Assembly: GCA_037013495.1 (NCBI GenBank)
Contig: CM072801.1
Location: forward strand, 84,367,816 to 84,431,815
Direction of reading: 5' to 3'
Length of the DNA stretch: 64,000 nt
Origin: Hippophae tibetana
Lineage: Eukaryota; Streptophyta; Magnoliopsida; Rosales; Elaeagnaceae
The notes under the pieces were generated by a model. It ran no database searches. It was not told the DNA's origin and saw only the letters and a program-made list of their open reading frames with translations. Positions 22,960-35,951 of this stretch are shown in pieces. Position 1 is the stretch's first letter, and each line of letters starts with the position of its first letter. The position numbers and the translations under genes were made by a program.

Positions 22960-24302
22960 ACATTGCTCGAAGGAATTTATCATTTAGCAAATTCAATGTC
23001 TCTTCATCATTAAATTCAAATTTTTTTCTGACCTTGCAACTATTCTTTGCCTTGATTCTATAAATGCTCAACTACTTGCTCAACTTGTACCTCCATCTTT
23101 TTTATGAAAGCCTCCATTGAGTCCAACCTTTGATTAGTTTTAGATTGGTTATCTCTACTAACTTGAATGAAAGCATTCAAGTTATCCTGAAGTGGTTTCC
23201 TCTTAGGAGGATTTCAGGGCATCTAGTAGTGGTATTGGTGGCTCTGTTGATTGGAGCTCTGGGCAGATAAAAGATTTTTTTGCCTATAGGAGAAATTGGA
23301 ATGCTTCCCCCACCCTAGGTTATAGGTATTTGAATTAGGGTCATACCTGGGTCTTTATTGGTATCCCTCCAATGCATTGACCTATTCAATTCTAATAATT
23401 TCTTCTCCTTAGTAAGGGTAGGTATCAATACCATGTCCAAAAGTACCACACAATCCACTTTATGCTTTGTTGATAGTGGCATATGTAGTGAGAAGTATAA
23501 CTTGCTTAGTTAGTTGTATAAGTTGCTTAGATACTTCTATATCAAAGTATATTTCATAAACTGCAGCCCTTCTTACTCGGGAGCTTTATCTTAGAAATTA
23601 ACACCTAACATCTCAAAAGGATTGTAAGTCCCCAAGGTAGCCTTCTTTCCTAAAACTCCTCCTATAGAGTTTTCAAAGATGAATTGACATTGTTGTGTCA
23701 ATATATTATAGTAAAATTGATTCTACAACTGCAAAGAATAGCTATGATGAGGGCATTGAGTAAGGAAGATTTTGAACCTATCTCAAGCTTCGTGTAAAGA
23801 TTCTCCCTCCTAGGTCATAAAGGAATCTTAGGGGAGTGACATGACCCAAGCATTGGCTCTATCCTTAAGGATGTAAGGGAAACATAGCATCCTCAGTTGG
23901 CCCTCTGTGAGTACAATAAGAGGGAATGTTTGGACTATAGAATAAAATCCACTAATGAAAGACAAAGAATCTTCACAAGGTAGTATGTGAAAAAAAGGTT
24001 ATATAAAAAACTAAATATTTCTCAATTCATAGTCCTTGCAACCTCACCTAGATGGATTGAGGAAATAGTAGAGCTAATTATTAGCCTTGTATATTCCTTC
24101 ATGGTAGTCTCTCTAGGTTAGGGATTTCCCCCATGGTTATAGGTTCAAGAGGAGGGTCTAGGTCTTGTTCAAGAATATGTTCAACTAAAGGATATAGGAT
24201 CTCTATATCCAGCCTTCTTAATAGTTCTTTAGATCTATTAATGTTATTTATGTAAGGTGTAAGAGGATACCCTAATATGGTGTTTGGAATAAACCTAAGC
24301 AT
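22960..24302 (-). pseudogene. Athila/Tat-like gag remnant
   Basis: The minus strand begins near 24302 with an open stretch of 67 codons (MLRFIPNTILGYPLTPY...), and further down reads the gag tail signature NPGWRKHPNFSYR (about 23340-23280), typical of gypsy gag of the Athila/Tat group after the zinc knuckle. Stops and shifts interrupt it throughout. The LTR at 24360-25848 lies directly upstream, so the two belong to one element, but the primer site between them (24303-24360) is gone. Confidence 0.7.
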
Positions 24303-24359
24303 TTTGTGATAAAGTTTTGGTTTGAAAATCTCTAAACTAATAGCACAAATTTAAAGATA

Positions 24360-25848
24360 GACTAAAAAAACATCATGCAAATAACATTTAACACTTAATG
24401 GAGAATTTATGGGATGGATTAATTAGTTAATCATGTTTTCTCAATACTAATTAGGTTATTAAAGATATAAATTGATATTATTGATTTTTCTTTTATTGTA
24501 TGAAAATTTCCTTAGACAGGCCCAAGTTCATTATTTATAAAAGCCAATTAATATTCTTAGACGAGACCTATCAATTGATTAATATTAAATTATGATTTAT
24601 TTTTAAGAAAATAGAAAATCATCTAATAATTACTTAAGGCAAAATACATAATTTAGGCTTTCACTCAAGGTGTCAAAAGGTAGATCAAAGATTAATGTAT
24701 CTAAGAACTAATGTTCAGATTTTAAAATCTACTACAAAAAATATGTCATCCATTTATTTGAAATAGTAATTTTTATAAAAATCTTTGAAATAGACTATAA
24801 CTCAAATTAAAATAATAAAATAAAAAATAAAAAAGTATTAAATCTAAATTAGATTAAGATAATCAAATACTAAATCTATCTTTCATATTTTAAGTTTATT
24901 AGAAAAATATTTCGTTAGTATATTTTTATGTAACAAACTTTGTAGAATTCTTGAAAGCAGAAATAAAGATCGATTTATTTTATAAATATGTTTTACCTAC
25001 ATTAATATTTTACAACCATAACAACATTACTAATATTCCATAGTATTTTAAGCTACATATGATTAATTTAATAAATTATCAATAAGTTAAAGATAGCATT
25101 AAAACAACACATAAAATTAATCTGAACATAGAATAATACATTTAAATTTATGCCTCAAGCATATCTTTCTAAGTATAGAATTCAATACTAATGTGTTATT
25201 TAGAAAACCTCCAAATAGATTTGATAATACTATTTATTGAATTGAAAGAACTTCAACATAATTATGAAACTATAAACCTAAAACTATAACAAAATTTTCA
25301 AAGATAATTGGTTTTAAAACTGAGAAATGTTCTTCAATTTTGGTGTGTTGAATACAATGGTGGGAGGTTTATATAGGTTTAGAAAATGCTACAAAAAAGA
25401 GAAAAAAAATGGATCATATGGTTGGGGGTCACAACATACATTCTTTTCATGCCATAACATGCATTGATTTTGTACGATTTTGAACCATGATCTGATTTCC
25501 CCGTCCCATAGCACATATTAACCTCCACTACAACATGTGTTATTCTAAGCTTCTAGAACCTTTTCTGTTATTTTACCCCTTACATTTGGTTGGAACATAT
25601 GTAAGGCTTATATATGTTATTCTTTCATTCTTCATATTTGCAATTGAGTGCTTTCAGATACTATTCTTCAAGTATTTATCAATTGAATAATTTTAAAGCC
25701 AAAAATACCCAAAAAACAACAAAACCTACCCTTGATTTTGAAAAGATATATTTTCTAAAATAATAATTAAAATGAAAATACAAACCTATTTTGACACTAA
25801 ACTGCATATGAATCATGTTATTTTTAGTACTTTTCAAGCACTTATTAC
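24360..25848 (-). mobile_element. Old family A 5' LTR, left end truncated
   Basis: It aligns by eye with the family A LTR from about its position 1010 rightward (for example TTAGGTTATTAAAGATATAAATTG) and ends CAAGCACTTATTA, a mutated GCACTCATCA. The left 250 bp, including the LTR edge and primer site, are missing. It abuts copia gag sequence at 25849. Confidence 0.7.
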
Positions 25849-27150
25849 TCTCCAAAGTCTTTTTCTTTGCTTTATTTGATTTATTATGCTCCGACAAGCT
25901 CCCATTGTATAAATTGAGTAACATATCATGCTCAACTTCATCATCTTCAGTGGGAATCTCTTGAGCATCTAAGGTGACAGTTTGAGGATCTACAACATTG
26001 CTTGAAACTAAAAAGGCTACAAAGTTGGTGTCATCCCTATCGTCACTATTAATACTATCTGAAATAGTAACCTCAACCTTCATAGCATACTTGTTCTTGT
26101 GTTTTTATTTAGACAAAAAATTTGAGAAAATATGACCGAGCTTCCCATAGTCGAAGCACTTGAATTTCATAAGATGGCTTTTACTAGGTTTCTCAATCTC
26201 ATTCTATGATTCTTCATCAATCTTTATTAATTTTGAGCCTTTTGTGCTCAAACTTTGTCTTCCAACTTCATTAGAAGTGAGTTTCATTTTTTGGAAGAAT
26301 ACAGTGACCCTTTTGGCAAGTAAAGCCATTTCTTCTTCATCAAGGTCAACCATCAACACTTAACACGATGGTATTCACTTTTTTGCTGAGACTACTACCT
26401 TTGGTGGTCTTAAATGCTAGACTCTTTCCCTTTCAAATAGAAACCTGGTCTTATCTAGGTAACAAGTGATGAAGTTCAAAGACATACAAATCACCAACCA
26501 AGTCATTCACAGTGAGTTCACAAGGCTTGTTCATTGATTCTATCAAAACTACCTTGGCATGAAATCAATAAGGGAGACTTACAATAATCTTCTCAGTCTG
26601 ATTGTAAGAACAATTAATAATGTTTGAAAATAAAGTATAGAATTTCTAAGCATTCCATCCTCTTACATAACACAAAGTTCAAAGTCTCTATTCAACTTCA
26701 CAATTCTAGATCTCTTGAATACGAAAGTACCCTCATGAGTAGTCTCTAGAATATCCAATGCTCACTTGAAGGTTGTATAACTTTGAATTTTTTGCATTAA
26801 TTAGGCATGATATCCCTAATGCAAGCTTGTAATCCCTTGCTATTCCATTCAGATTCTTTACTTTCCTCTTTTATCCACTCAATCATAGTTTTAGGAATAA
26901 TAGTGTTATCGGGAAGGATTTTCATTGGATATGTCTAGTCATTCTTAACCAAAAACTAGATATTGTCTCCAAGGGACAACAAGAAGGCCTACATATGAGA
27001 TTTCTAATCAGCATAATTGAGCCCATTGAATGGTGGAGACCTACCTACATTACATCCTTCACTTATGTCTATCAAAGAGAAACGTGCATGTGTGATAAAC
27101 AAGTTTAATGAATCAACACCAGAGCGATTATGCTCTGAAAGGGTACACTA
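25849..27150 (-). pseudogene. SL-family (Sirevirus-like copia) gag remnant
   Basis: Follows a tRNA-Met primer site on the minus strand. Near 26160-26110 it reads KCFDYGKLGHIF, a zinc knuckle (normally CxxCGKxGH) with the second cysteine lost. The acidic tail (TEDDEVEHDM, about 25960-25930) is like the copia gag C-terminus. Many stops. It is cut at its 3' side by the family A LTR ending at 25848. Confidence 0.65.
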
Positions 27151-27162
27151 GCTTTGATAGCA
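27151..27162 (-). other. tRNA-Met primer-binding site, 10 of 12
   Basis: GCTTTGATAGCA compared with GCTCTGATACCA. It separates the LTR fragment at 27165 from gag. Confidence 0.7.
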
Positions 27163-27164
27163 AT

Positions 27165-27360
27165 TGAAAGAGTTTGAGACACAATACGCAACAAGGATAA
27201 AGGGTATAGAGATATTGTCTCTTTAAGGACTCATCCCAAACTTGTAATAATAGTATACAAATATTAGAGATAGACTATATTATAAAGAAAGCATTCTAAT
27301 TAGAGTTTAAATCTTAGTATATTGAAATATACATAGTTTCAACTCAGATTGTAAAAGTGC
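27165..27360 (-). mobile_element. SL-family 5' LTR fragment
   Basis: Starts TGAAAGAG like the LTRs at 38239 and 44598 and shares ACTCATCCCAAACTTG. It stops near 27360 where the GP LTR begins, so the GP element truncated or interrupted it. Confidence 0.7.
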
Positions 27361-28668
27361 ATGCAATGAATACAAAAGCATATGTATTGCAACAAGTAAT
27401 ATAATGATAAGAAAAGATCGTTCCCACAAAGATTATTTTATTAGAAATTAATTTTTAAAACTTAAAAAAATAAAAATCAAATTTTTATTTTGCATTTTTA
27501 TATTTTAAGGAAGCAAAATTAAAATAACTAAATGTAAATAACAATAATTAATTAAATCAAATTTGGTAACTAAAAAGATATATGATAAAATATCTAGAAA
27601 TATTTATTCCCCTAATTTTCTAAACATGCAAATAACTAAAATCCTCCCAATATAATTATCAATTAATTACATCATCAATTAAATCTAACCTGGAATGTAT
27701 TCCTCTCTCAAGTAAACTACACACCATATAGTAATTAACTTAATCACACTCTCATGCCAATTAAATTGCATACTACTCATGAAGTTCATCAATTATGGAT
27801 CACATACATAAGAATCATACATCTCTATCTAGAACTATGCATGTTATTTAATTAAGAAAAATAATTAAATAATTCTTTCAAATCTATTTAATTGCCTTTA
27901 TAGACAAATTATTTTCCAAACAATTAATTGCATAAAATAAAATAAAATAATTTAATTTAATTTAATTTATAATTGGGGTAAAATATTAAATCATCACATG
28001 GTGAAAATTGGGTTCATAAGATTCTTAGATTAATAAATTAACTACACATAATTGTGTTCATAAAGCTCATATTTTTCATAAAGGAAGACATAAAAATTGA
28101 TAAAGAAAAGAGTAGAAGAAGAAATCCAATCACAGCATAACATGTGGCATCAGAAAATCACTAGGTGAATTAGGGAGTGACACATGGCAAAAGAGACCGG
28201 TCAAAGTCAACGCTCGATGAGTCAGCGAAACGTGGCATGATGTGATTAGTAGAGATGGATGGCATGGTGCACGGGTGGAACACTCAGAGCAATTGTGTAT
28301 TGACACATGGCATGGTATGTTGACCAATTTTTGAACTCGAATTGAATTTTGTGTTGACAAAGGGCACGCGTTTCATCCTCCTCACACGCGGCATAACGTG
28401 ATTCACTCTCTGTGCTTGCATGGCATCTACGTGGCTTACCCAGTCAACTCCTCTACCTATGTAGTATGCCATGTGGTAGCTCTTGATTGGTCTTGTGTTA
28501 AAAATCCATAAAAATCTCAAAAAATCCCAAAAATTATATTTTCACCCGTTTTCACTAAAAAGTGTATATTTTAATATTTTTGGCCATAAAAATACTATTT
28601 ATTGAATAAAAAAAGTAAATATTAAGTAAAAAAAATGCGCTAATGACTCTATTTTCATAGAGTCATCA
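27360..28668 (-). mobile_element. GP-family 3' LTR, left edge truncated
   Basis: Co-linear with the GP LTR at 51482-52982 (for example CACACCATATAGTAATTAA) and ends GAGTCATCA at 28668. Its former CACGTG motifs have mostly become CACATG. The purine tract just outside 28668 shows it is a 3' LTR. Confidence 0.8.
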
Positions 28669-28705
28669 CACCCCCAAACTTAACTCTTTGCTTGTCCTCA
28701 AGTAA
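28669..28705 (-). other. Polypurine tract and conserved 3' motif of the GP element
   Basis: The minus strand reads GAGGACAAGCAAAG, then TTAAGTTTGGGGGTG, directly next to the LTR start TGATGAC. This motif is typical of the 3' end of many plant Ty3 (Tat-lineage) elements and primes second-strand synthesis. Confidence 0.8.
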
Positions 28706-29476
28706 AACCAAGTATAAATAAATAAAATAACTTAGGTAGTGTATTCATAAATATACATATATTAGTACATGCATATTTCACGAAATTGTCCCTCTCAAAA
28801 GTCGTACAATCCTATGATAATGAGGTTCACATATTCATCAATCAACGTTCCATCAATACAAGGATATACAAGGTTTTTGACAAATTGATTCGTGTGTGTG
28901 TGATGCACATGATATCATCTAATGCACTCATGAAATTAACCTATATGAGCATGCTAATCAATTCACTCTTAGAACAAATCTCATAAGTCTATTTTTCACA
29001 TCCCTCTCCACTAATATAATTATGCACTTAGCTAAAGATCAATAAGAACTTTACATGGCTATAATGTAAGGCTTAGGTGAAGGGTTAATAAATGAAGAAA
29101 TTTAAGTTATTTCCACACCTTAGCTTTCTTTTTGTTCATTATGCACTTTTTAACTACAATTGAGTTTTAACTTGATATTTCAGTGCAGCCTTTTTTGATA
29201 TTTTTTTTTTACATCTTCTTTTTTAACTTCACAACACCCCTAAAATTATTTTCAATTCTACTTTATTTTCTTTAGAGGGATAATTGTGTTGTGAGTTTTG
29301 CTTCTTTTTTCTTTTTTTATAAGGTACATTACATTTCACCTTACTCTAAAGCATAACACGTGATTGCATTTTTTCTTTTCATACAAGCTAACCTTTATGT
29401 AATAGTTCATATGTATGGAATTCTCAAAAACTTATTATAGTTAGGGATGAATGCATGGATGGGCAAGGATAGCTAT
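28706..29476 (-). mobile_element. 3' noncoding internal part of the GP element
   Basis: AT-rich sequence between the polypurine tract and the family A LTR at 29477, with no credible coding frame. It is interrupted at 29477. Confidence 0.5.
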
Positions 29477-30885
29477 TGATGTACAAAAACTTGATACATA
29501 AATTTTGTATATTTTAAAATAGCTTGCAAGTGCACAAATTCCTTTGTAAAAAGTGACAAGTATAATTTCAAGATCGGCCTAAAGAAGAACTACATGGTTT
29601 TTAAATAATTCAACAAATTCTTAAAAACGAAAAATAAACCTAAACATTCTCTCACAATTATTTGGATTTTGAATGACAAAAATAATAAAATATAAATGAT
29701 AGATTGGTTTACACAAATTATAGGCTAACATGCACCTAATTAATCAATGGTGAATTAATGGGATATTTAGGTATTTGTTTGTGTTTAGTAGAATTAATTA
29801 GGTTAATAAAATATAAACCAAGATTATTGATTCTTTCTTATATATATAAATAACACCTTCGGTTGGCCTGTTATTTTTTATTAATTAAATCACATAATAC
29901 GTTTGATCGGATCACCAATTAATTTATGTTTATTTTCTTAGAATTTAACAAATCATTTAAGTTACTCCCATTTTTATTTTTCAAAAATAAACTTTGTAAA
30001 AAATCTTGAATATAAAATAATCTATGTTTAATTGTTATTAAAAATATTTCCTTAAATTATTTACACAAATATATAAACATAACTAAATTTTCATTATAAC
30101 AATCAGTCAGACATGCTAAAAATAATGAATGATCAGTAAATTGTTTATAATAAATTTAAGAAAGATAAAATTGTTTATTGAAAAAAATAAGAATACACAT
30201 TACATTTATACCCAAAAGATAGATGGACGGGTATGCCTTGCTTCATAGAAGAGGCATAAACCTTCACAATATCCCCTAGATTATAGTAATAATTTTATAT
30301 CACTTGATGTCGAATAACTCTCTATTATTGCCTCTTATTTATGATAATCTAATCTAAAGTTTTTAAATAAAACATAAAAAAAATTAGCTCTTAAAAATGA
30401 GAGAAGAACTGAAAGAAAAAAACCTAAACAAAAACTATGAGAAAAATGCTAGAACGAGGAGAAAAATGTGGATCATGAGTGAGTTTTCAACGGGCATCAT
30501 GACACACTTTTATTCCCACTATGACATGCATTGATTTTGTATGCGTTCAATTACGATCCAAAAATCTCGCTTAGAGGCACAAAATTCCATCATTATGGTC
30601 CATGTTGTTCTACTTGTCTCTAATTTTCTTTGTATTTCATCCTGCTTATATTTCATTGGTATATATGTAAGGCTTACATATGTTTTCAAGTACAATTATT
30701 CTATTTTTTTTTATCTTTTTAATCATTTTCAAGCCAAAAATACTTGAAAAATAACAAAGTGTATCCGTGATTTCGAAAACATATATTTGTTAAAAAAATA
30801 ATGAAATTATGCAAATACAAATCTATTTTTGATATTAAAGTACAAATAAATAACGAAATATTTAGTGTTTTTCAAGCACTCATCA
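29477..30885 (-). mobile_element. Family A LTR (1.41 kb), old copy
   Basis: Starts TGATGTACAAAAAC and ends AGCACTCATCA; it shares GCTTGCAAGTGCACAAATTCC with the other copies. Flanking five-mers (GCTAT and TAATC) do not match, so it is not a simple solo LTR. The following sequence to about 33480 is internal-type, so it is more likely the 3' LTR of a broken element. Confidence 0.7.
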
Positions 30886-32610
30886 TAATCTCAAACCAAC
30901 TTCTTGCTAATCTTGTAGCAAAGAAAGCAAAAAACTTAAATAAATAAATTAAGCTACCTTAAATCACTTCCGTAGAGTGACATACTTGCATTTAGCATAT
31001 GCAATAAGTCTTTAAACCCCTTGGTTTCCCTAATGGACTCGTTTAAGTCTCGTGAGAGCTTTTAGTAATGATATCAACAAACATCAAACTAAATGAAAAA
31101 AAGACATAACAAAAATAAATAAATAACAAAACAAAATAAGAAATAAAATAACAAAGTAAAAATTAATATGAAAAAATAACAAAGAAAAAATAAAAATATA
31201 AAACTTCTCATGCTTTAGTCTCTTTTAAGTTTATAATTAAAATTATAAACATAAGCTAGATTAAAATCCCAAAAAATCATAATTTATTATAAAAATTAGT
31301 TAAAAATTATAAATTCATATTCCATATAAAAATATATCAATATTGATTCACCCAATTTAGTTTTAGGAATACAAATTTTATTCGATTCTAATCCTCATAA
31401 GTCATACTCTTAATATTACATTGATATTATGGGTTCAAATACTCACAAATAGAAGTTACGTAAATAAACGAACTACTAAGTTTGCATCTGTTTAAAGAAA
31501 AAAAAAGGTTCAAAATAGTGCATAAAATTTGATCTCATGAAAGGAATCAAATGAAAGAATTATTAAGAAATCACATACTATTTTCATGCATCAATCAAAA
31601 CCATAAAATTATAATATCACGTATATGTCTTTAAAGATGAATGAAAATGCAATGACTTCAAGGAGATTTATTTCCTATCTTTGTTTTGTAATAACAATTT
31701 TTCACAACTTTTAGGAACTTTTTATTCCATGGTATTTAGTTTATACTATTGATTTTTCTATCTTTTTCTTATTTCTTTCTCTCTTTTTTTTCAAAAGTAG
31801 ACTTATGTTCATATTTGTAGGATTTTGATAAGTGGTTAATTTTTGTTTTCTTTTGTATTAGTTTTAGGGAACCCCAGATATATCCCTTTTAATGGAAGTT
31901 ATGCATGAATGAAGAAAGCATATACTTTCATTCTTTACTCAAGTCACTCAATTTAAGCAACAAAAAAACTATATGACACCCTATCTGATGTAAAAATCCT
32001 AACATTCAATGCAAAGCCTATATATATCATCTAATAATTTGAAATAATAAGAAGAGTGTTTAAAAGAGTAGAAAAATAGTACCCTTAAAATGGACAACAA
32101 TAGGCTCAAAATAATATTCTTACAAGATAGTCTTCACTATTTGATTCCAAAATACTAATTTTGGGCTTATCTCAATTTCAATATTTTATCATGAAACACA
32201 AACTTTGACAAAAACAAACTAATTATCACATTACCCTATGATGTGTTGACTAAATTAATTTAACAGTGCAAATATTTAATCATTTTCTTAATATGAACTA
32301 AAAGCATGATAATTTTATAAGAAACTTTTTAACATTAAACTTAACTATCTCTAAACTAATAGATAAACAAAATAAAGGAAATAAAAAAATTTTAAACATA
32401 AGTTTAAAAAAATTTAAAATTGTTTAAATTTACTGTAACTTTTCCATCACTTCACCCTAAAATCTATATCGCTCTTAATGTAATAAATGTAAATTAAAGA
32501 TAAGGTTAAAGAATGTTATCCATTTGCTTTCGCTCAATGTGATCAAGATCAAGTAGTGATGTGGTAAGTTATGTGCATCCATTATCTCAAACAATTTAAC
32601 CACACATACA
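30886..32610 (-). mobile_element. 3' noncoding internal region of a gypsy element
   Basis: From about 31840 this matches the repeats at 19900 and 54200 (GTTATGCATGAATGAAGAAAGC). From 30886 to 31840 it is AT-rich and unassigned, with no credible gene. Confidence 0.5.
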
Positions 32611-32611
32611 G

Positions 32612-33480
32612 AATATTATATACTTCTCACACATCACATCACAACAAACAGTTAAATTTAACAATTCTAAATCAAATAAATATGGTTTAAAAAATATAAG
32701 AAATAAAATAAAAAAAATTATTTTAAATATAAAATAACATAAAACAATATAAAAATAAAATAAAGTATAAGTACATAAAAATTAAAACTAGACGAAAGAT
32801 AAGAGCTAAGTTCTCCAAACTGTCTGGTTATTTTTCAAACAAAATAGTATTTAAGGTGAAAGAAAATTAGGGTTGAGAAAGGAGAAGATAAATTTATATG
32901 GGTCTAATTTGAAACACATATTCTAGGGTTTTTAGTTTAAAAATTCATTATAGTAATATACTTCTTACACATCACATCACAACAACACATTTAAATTTAA
33001 TAATTCTAAATCAAATAAACATGGTTTCAAAAATATAAGAAATAAAATTATTTTAAATATAAAATGACATAAAATACAATAAAAATAAAATAAATTAAAA
33101 GTACATAAAAATTAAAACAAGAACAAAGATCAGAGTTAAGTTCTCCAAGTCGTTCGGTTATTTTTCAAACCAAATAGTATTTAAGACGAAATAAAATTGG
33201 GGTTGAAAAAGGAGAAGAGAAATTTATATGGATCTAATTTGAAACACGTATTCTATGGTTTATAGTTTAAAAATTCATTATAGTACAGATAGAATACTAT
33301 ATACTTTTCACACATCACATCGCAACAAGCAGTTAAATTTAACAATTCTAAATCAAATAAACATGGTTTCAAAAATATAAGAAATAAAATAAATTAAAAT
33401 AAAAAATTATTTTAAATATAAAATAACATAAAAAAATAAAAATAAAAATAAAATAAAATAAAATAACATAAATAAAAATT
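32612..33480. repeat. Long tandem repeat, period about 340 bp, 2.6 copies
   Basis: The landmark TACTTYTYACACATCACATC occurs at 32621, 32959 and 33302 (spacing 338 and 343), each followed by the same series of A-rich and TTATTTTTCAAAC segments. The third copy fades near 33480. Tandem arrays in the 3' noncoding part are common in Tat/Ogre-like elements. Confidence 0.88.
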
Positions 33481-34310
33481 AATTAATTATAGTAAAAATA
33501 GAGCCAATGTATTCAAAAAGGGACACATTCGTCACAGTGCACAAAACATTCATGGTGTGGTGTAAATAGTTTTATTTAACCTTATTTTATCCTAATAGCT
33601 CTATGCCACGCTAACACAAAAATCATGATGTTGTCCAAATTTTGTTTTCAAGAAACTAAATAAAAATACTAATAAAAATAATAAAATAGATAAATGATAA
33701 AAAGCAACAACAAATTAAATAAACAACAAAAATAAATAACAAAATTAAAATAAAATAAATCAAAATAAAAATAATAAATAAATAATATAAATATAATAAA
33801 GGAAATAAAAAGAAATAAACACAATATAAATAATATAAATACAATATATGATACAAGCAATTCATTGTACAATTATACAAATTAAATAAAAAATTTATAA
33901 CATACAATATATGATACAAATAATACAATAATGCAAGTTAAATAAATAAATAAATACAGAAGCTAGTAAAATATATTGTACAATAGTTAAGTTCAAAATT
34001 GTTACCAAAAATAAAGAAAAAGAAAATGGTTAAGAAAATAAGAATAAAGTTAATAAATAAATAAAATGAAAATTAAATTAACACACAAAAATACTAAAAA
34101 TAATATTCTAAAACAAAATTAAGCTAATAAATAAATTAACTAAAAACAATTAGTTAGAAAATAAAAGTAAACTAAGATATTATTTTTTTCAAAATATTTT
34201 TCTTATTTATATCTAAAGTCAATTAATAAATAAGATATTTTTTATTTTCAAATATTTTGAATTTTTTATTACTGTATAAGCTCCACTAGGTTGATGGATA
34301 TTTAGAAAAA
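33481..34310. other. A-rich low-complexity stretch
   Basis: Dominated by AATA/AAATA runs. Open frames here on the minus strand are made of Tyr, Leu, Ile and Phe only, and are composition effects. Confidence 0.7.
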
Positions 34311-34319
34311 ATCAAATCC

Positions 34320-35296
34320 AGCCTAGTTTCTAAAGGCTATCTACAAGTGGCTGGTTGTGACTTTGTAGCAACCTTTAGTCATGTGGTTAAGCATGCCATT
34401 GTAAGGGTGTTCCTCTCTGTTGCCTTGTCTCATGGATGGATACTAAGGTAGTTAGACATTGATAATGCATTCTTAAATGGAACTCTTCAAGAGGAAGTGT
34501 TTATAAGGAAACATGTTGGGTTCAAGCAAGTCCCACGAGCATGGTTTGATATACTTTCCCAAGCTTTAACTTAACTTGACTTCACTCAGGCCAAGTATGA
34601 CGAATCCCTATTCTTTTTGGTATGTGCAACATACATAATCTATGTCATTATGTATGTCAATGACATGACTATAATTGGATCCAACTCTAATAAGGTTAAT
34701 GATTTCATTTAGCTACTCAATACTTGATTTTCTATAAAAGATATGGGCACTCTTCATTACTTTTTGGGCATCAAAATGTCCAAGTTGGCTAATAATCACT
34801 TACTACTTAAGCAGTCCAAGTATATCAAATCTATCCTTGACAAGACGAAATTCATCAATGTCAAAGTAGCCATCACACATATGATATCCAGTTCTACAAT
34901 CAAATAGAATTACAAATCAATGGATTTGCTGACTCAAACTGGGGGTCATGCCTTGATAATAGACGCTCTACATCTAGTATATGCATTTATCTGGGAGCTA
35001 AACAAGTTATATGGTATGCTAAGAAGTAACCAACTATGTTTAGATCTAGTACTGAAGTCGAATACAGGTACCATACCAATGTAGCTGCTGAAGTGGTATG
35101 GTTACAAGCATTACTTCACGAAATTCAAATTCCCATTCCTAAAATACCAGTCCTCTGGTATGACAGTATTAGTGTAGTAGCCATGATTTCCAATCCTCTG
35201 CTACACTCTAAAGCCAAATACATTGAGCTAGACTGCCACTTCATTCGTAACAAGGTCCTTCCAAGACAACTTAGTATGCAATATTTGCCATCTTAA
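34320..35296 (+). pseudogene. Copia reverse transcriptase / RNase H remnant
   Basis: RT motifs in order: VAGCDFVATFSHVVKH, IDNAFLNGTLQEEV and YVNDMTIIGS. The last is the catalytic YVDD box with one Asp changed to Asn. RNase H follows at 35036-35296 with RSSTEVEYRYHTNVAAE, VLWYDSISV and ELDCHFIRNKVL. Stops interrupt the RT. The upstream part of pol and gag are absent. The element continues into the LTR-like region at 35300-35950. Confidence 0.88.
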
Positions 35297-35299
35297 CCA

Positions 35300-35950
35300 A
35301 GCCTCTCTCTAGATTCATTTCAATTTTTTAGAGAAAAAATTGGTGTAACTAAAGTACCATTGATTTTTCCCCTAGGGGGTATAAAAGATATTATTGAAGT
35401 GTTTCTCATTAATGGTGAAAATAAGGATATTTGATAACAAACATTAACTATACAATAACTTTAGAATGTAGGCGGTGAAGATGAAGTATAGGCAACACAT
35501 AAGATGACAAGTAAAAGTGATTGATACAAAGGACAAGTGCACATGTATAGCTGTAGTGCAATGTGCAATGTGCATTGTATATTTTTCTATTTCAAATCTA
35601 TTACACTTGTGTAGTATGAGCTACCTATCTTTTTGTTACAAATATGTATCAATCATATGCAATAGGTAGTAGCTCATAAAACTTGTATAAAGGGCCATGC
35701 ATAGCCAACACTATAAATGCATAATATCACTAGCATGTAAAAAAAAGGAGGAAAAAAAAGAGAGGATTAATCTAATAAGAATTCAAGAAGAAGAAAAAGA
35801 AAAAGAAAAAAATCATTCTCTAGTTGTAAGCATTTCTTTATGCAGTTTACAATTGATCAAGAAAAACACAAACACAAATTTTGATAAAATTCATGATACC
35901 CAACTACTCTATAGAGTAGCTATCTTGAGGAAATAAGTTATAAGTCATTT
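35300..35950 (+). mobile_element. Copia 3' LTR-like region
   Basis: Directly downstream of RNase H. It has a purine-rich stretch near 35380, an inverted repeat around GTAGTATGAGCTACC / GGTAGTAGCTCAT (about 35610-35680), and a TATAAAG at about 35679, which would drive rightward transcription. LTR edges were not resolved. Confidence 0.5.
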
Positions 35951-35951
35951 G

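Noticed and set aside
29477..30885. Solo LTR with target duplication
   Set aside because: The flanking five-mers differ (GCTAT and TAATC), and internal-type sequence follows on the right.
33656..33928. Minus-strand frame of 90 codons, seemingly membrane protein-like
   Set aside because: It is Tyr/Phe/Leu/Ile only, the result of A-rich low complexity on the + strand.
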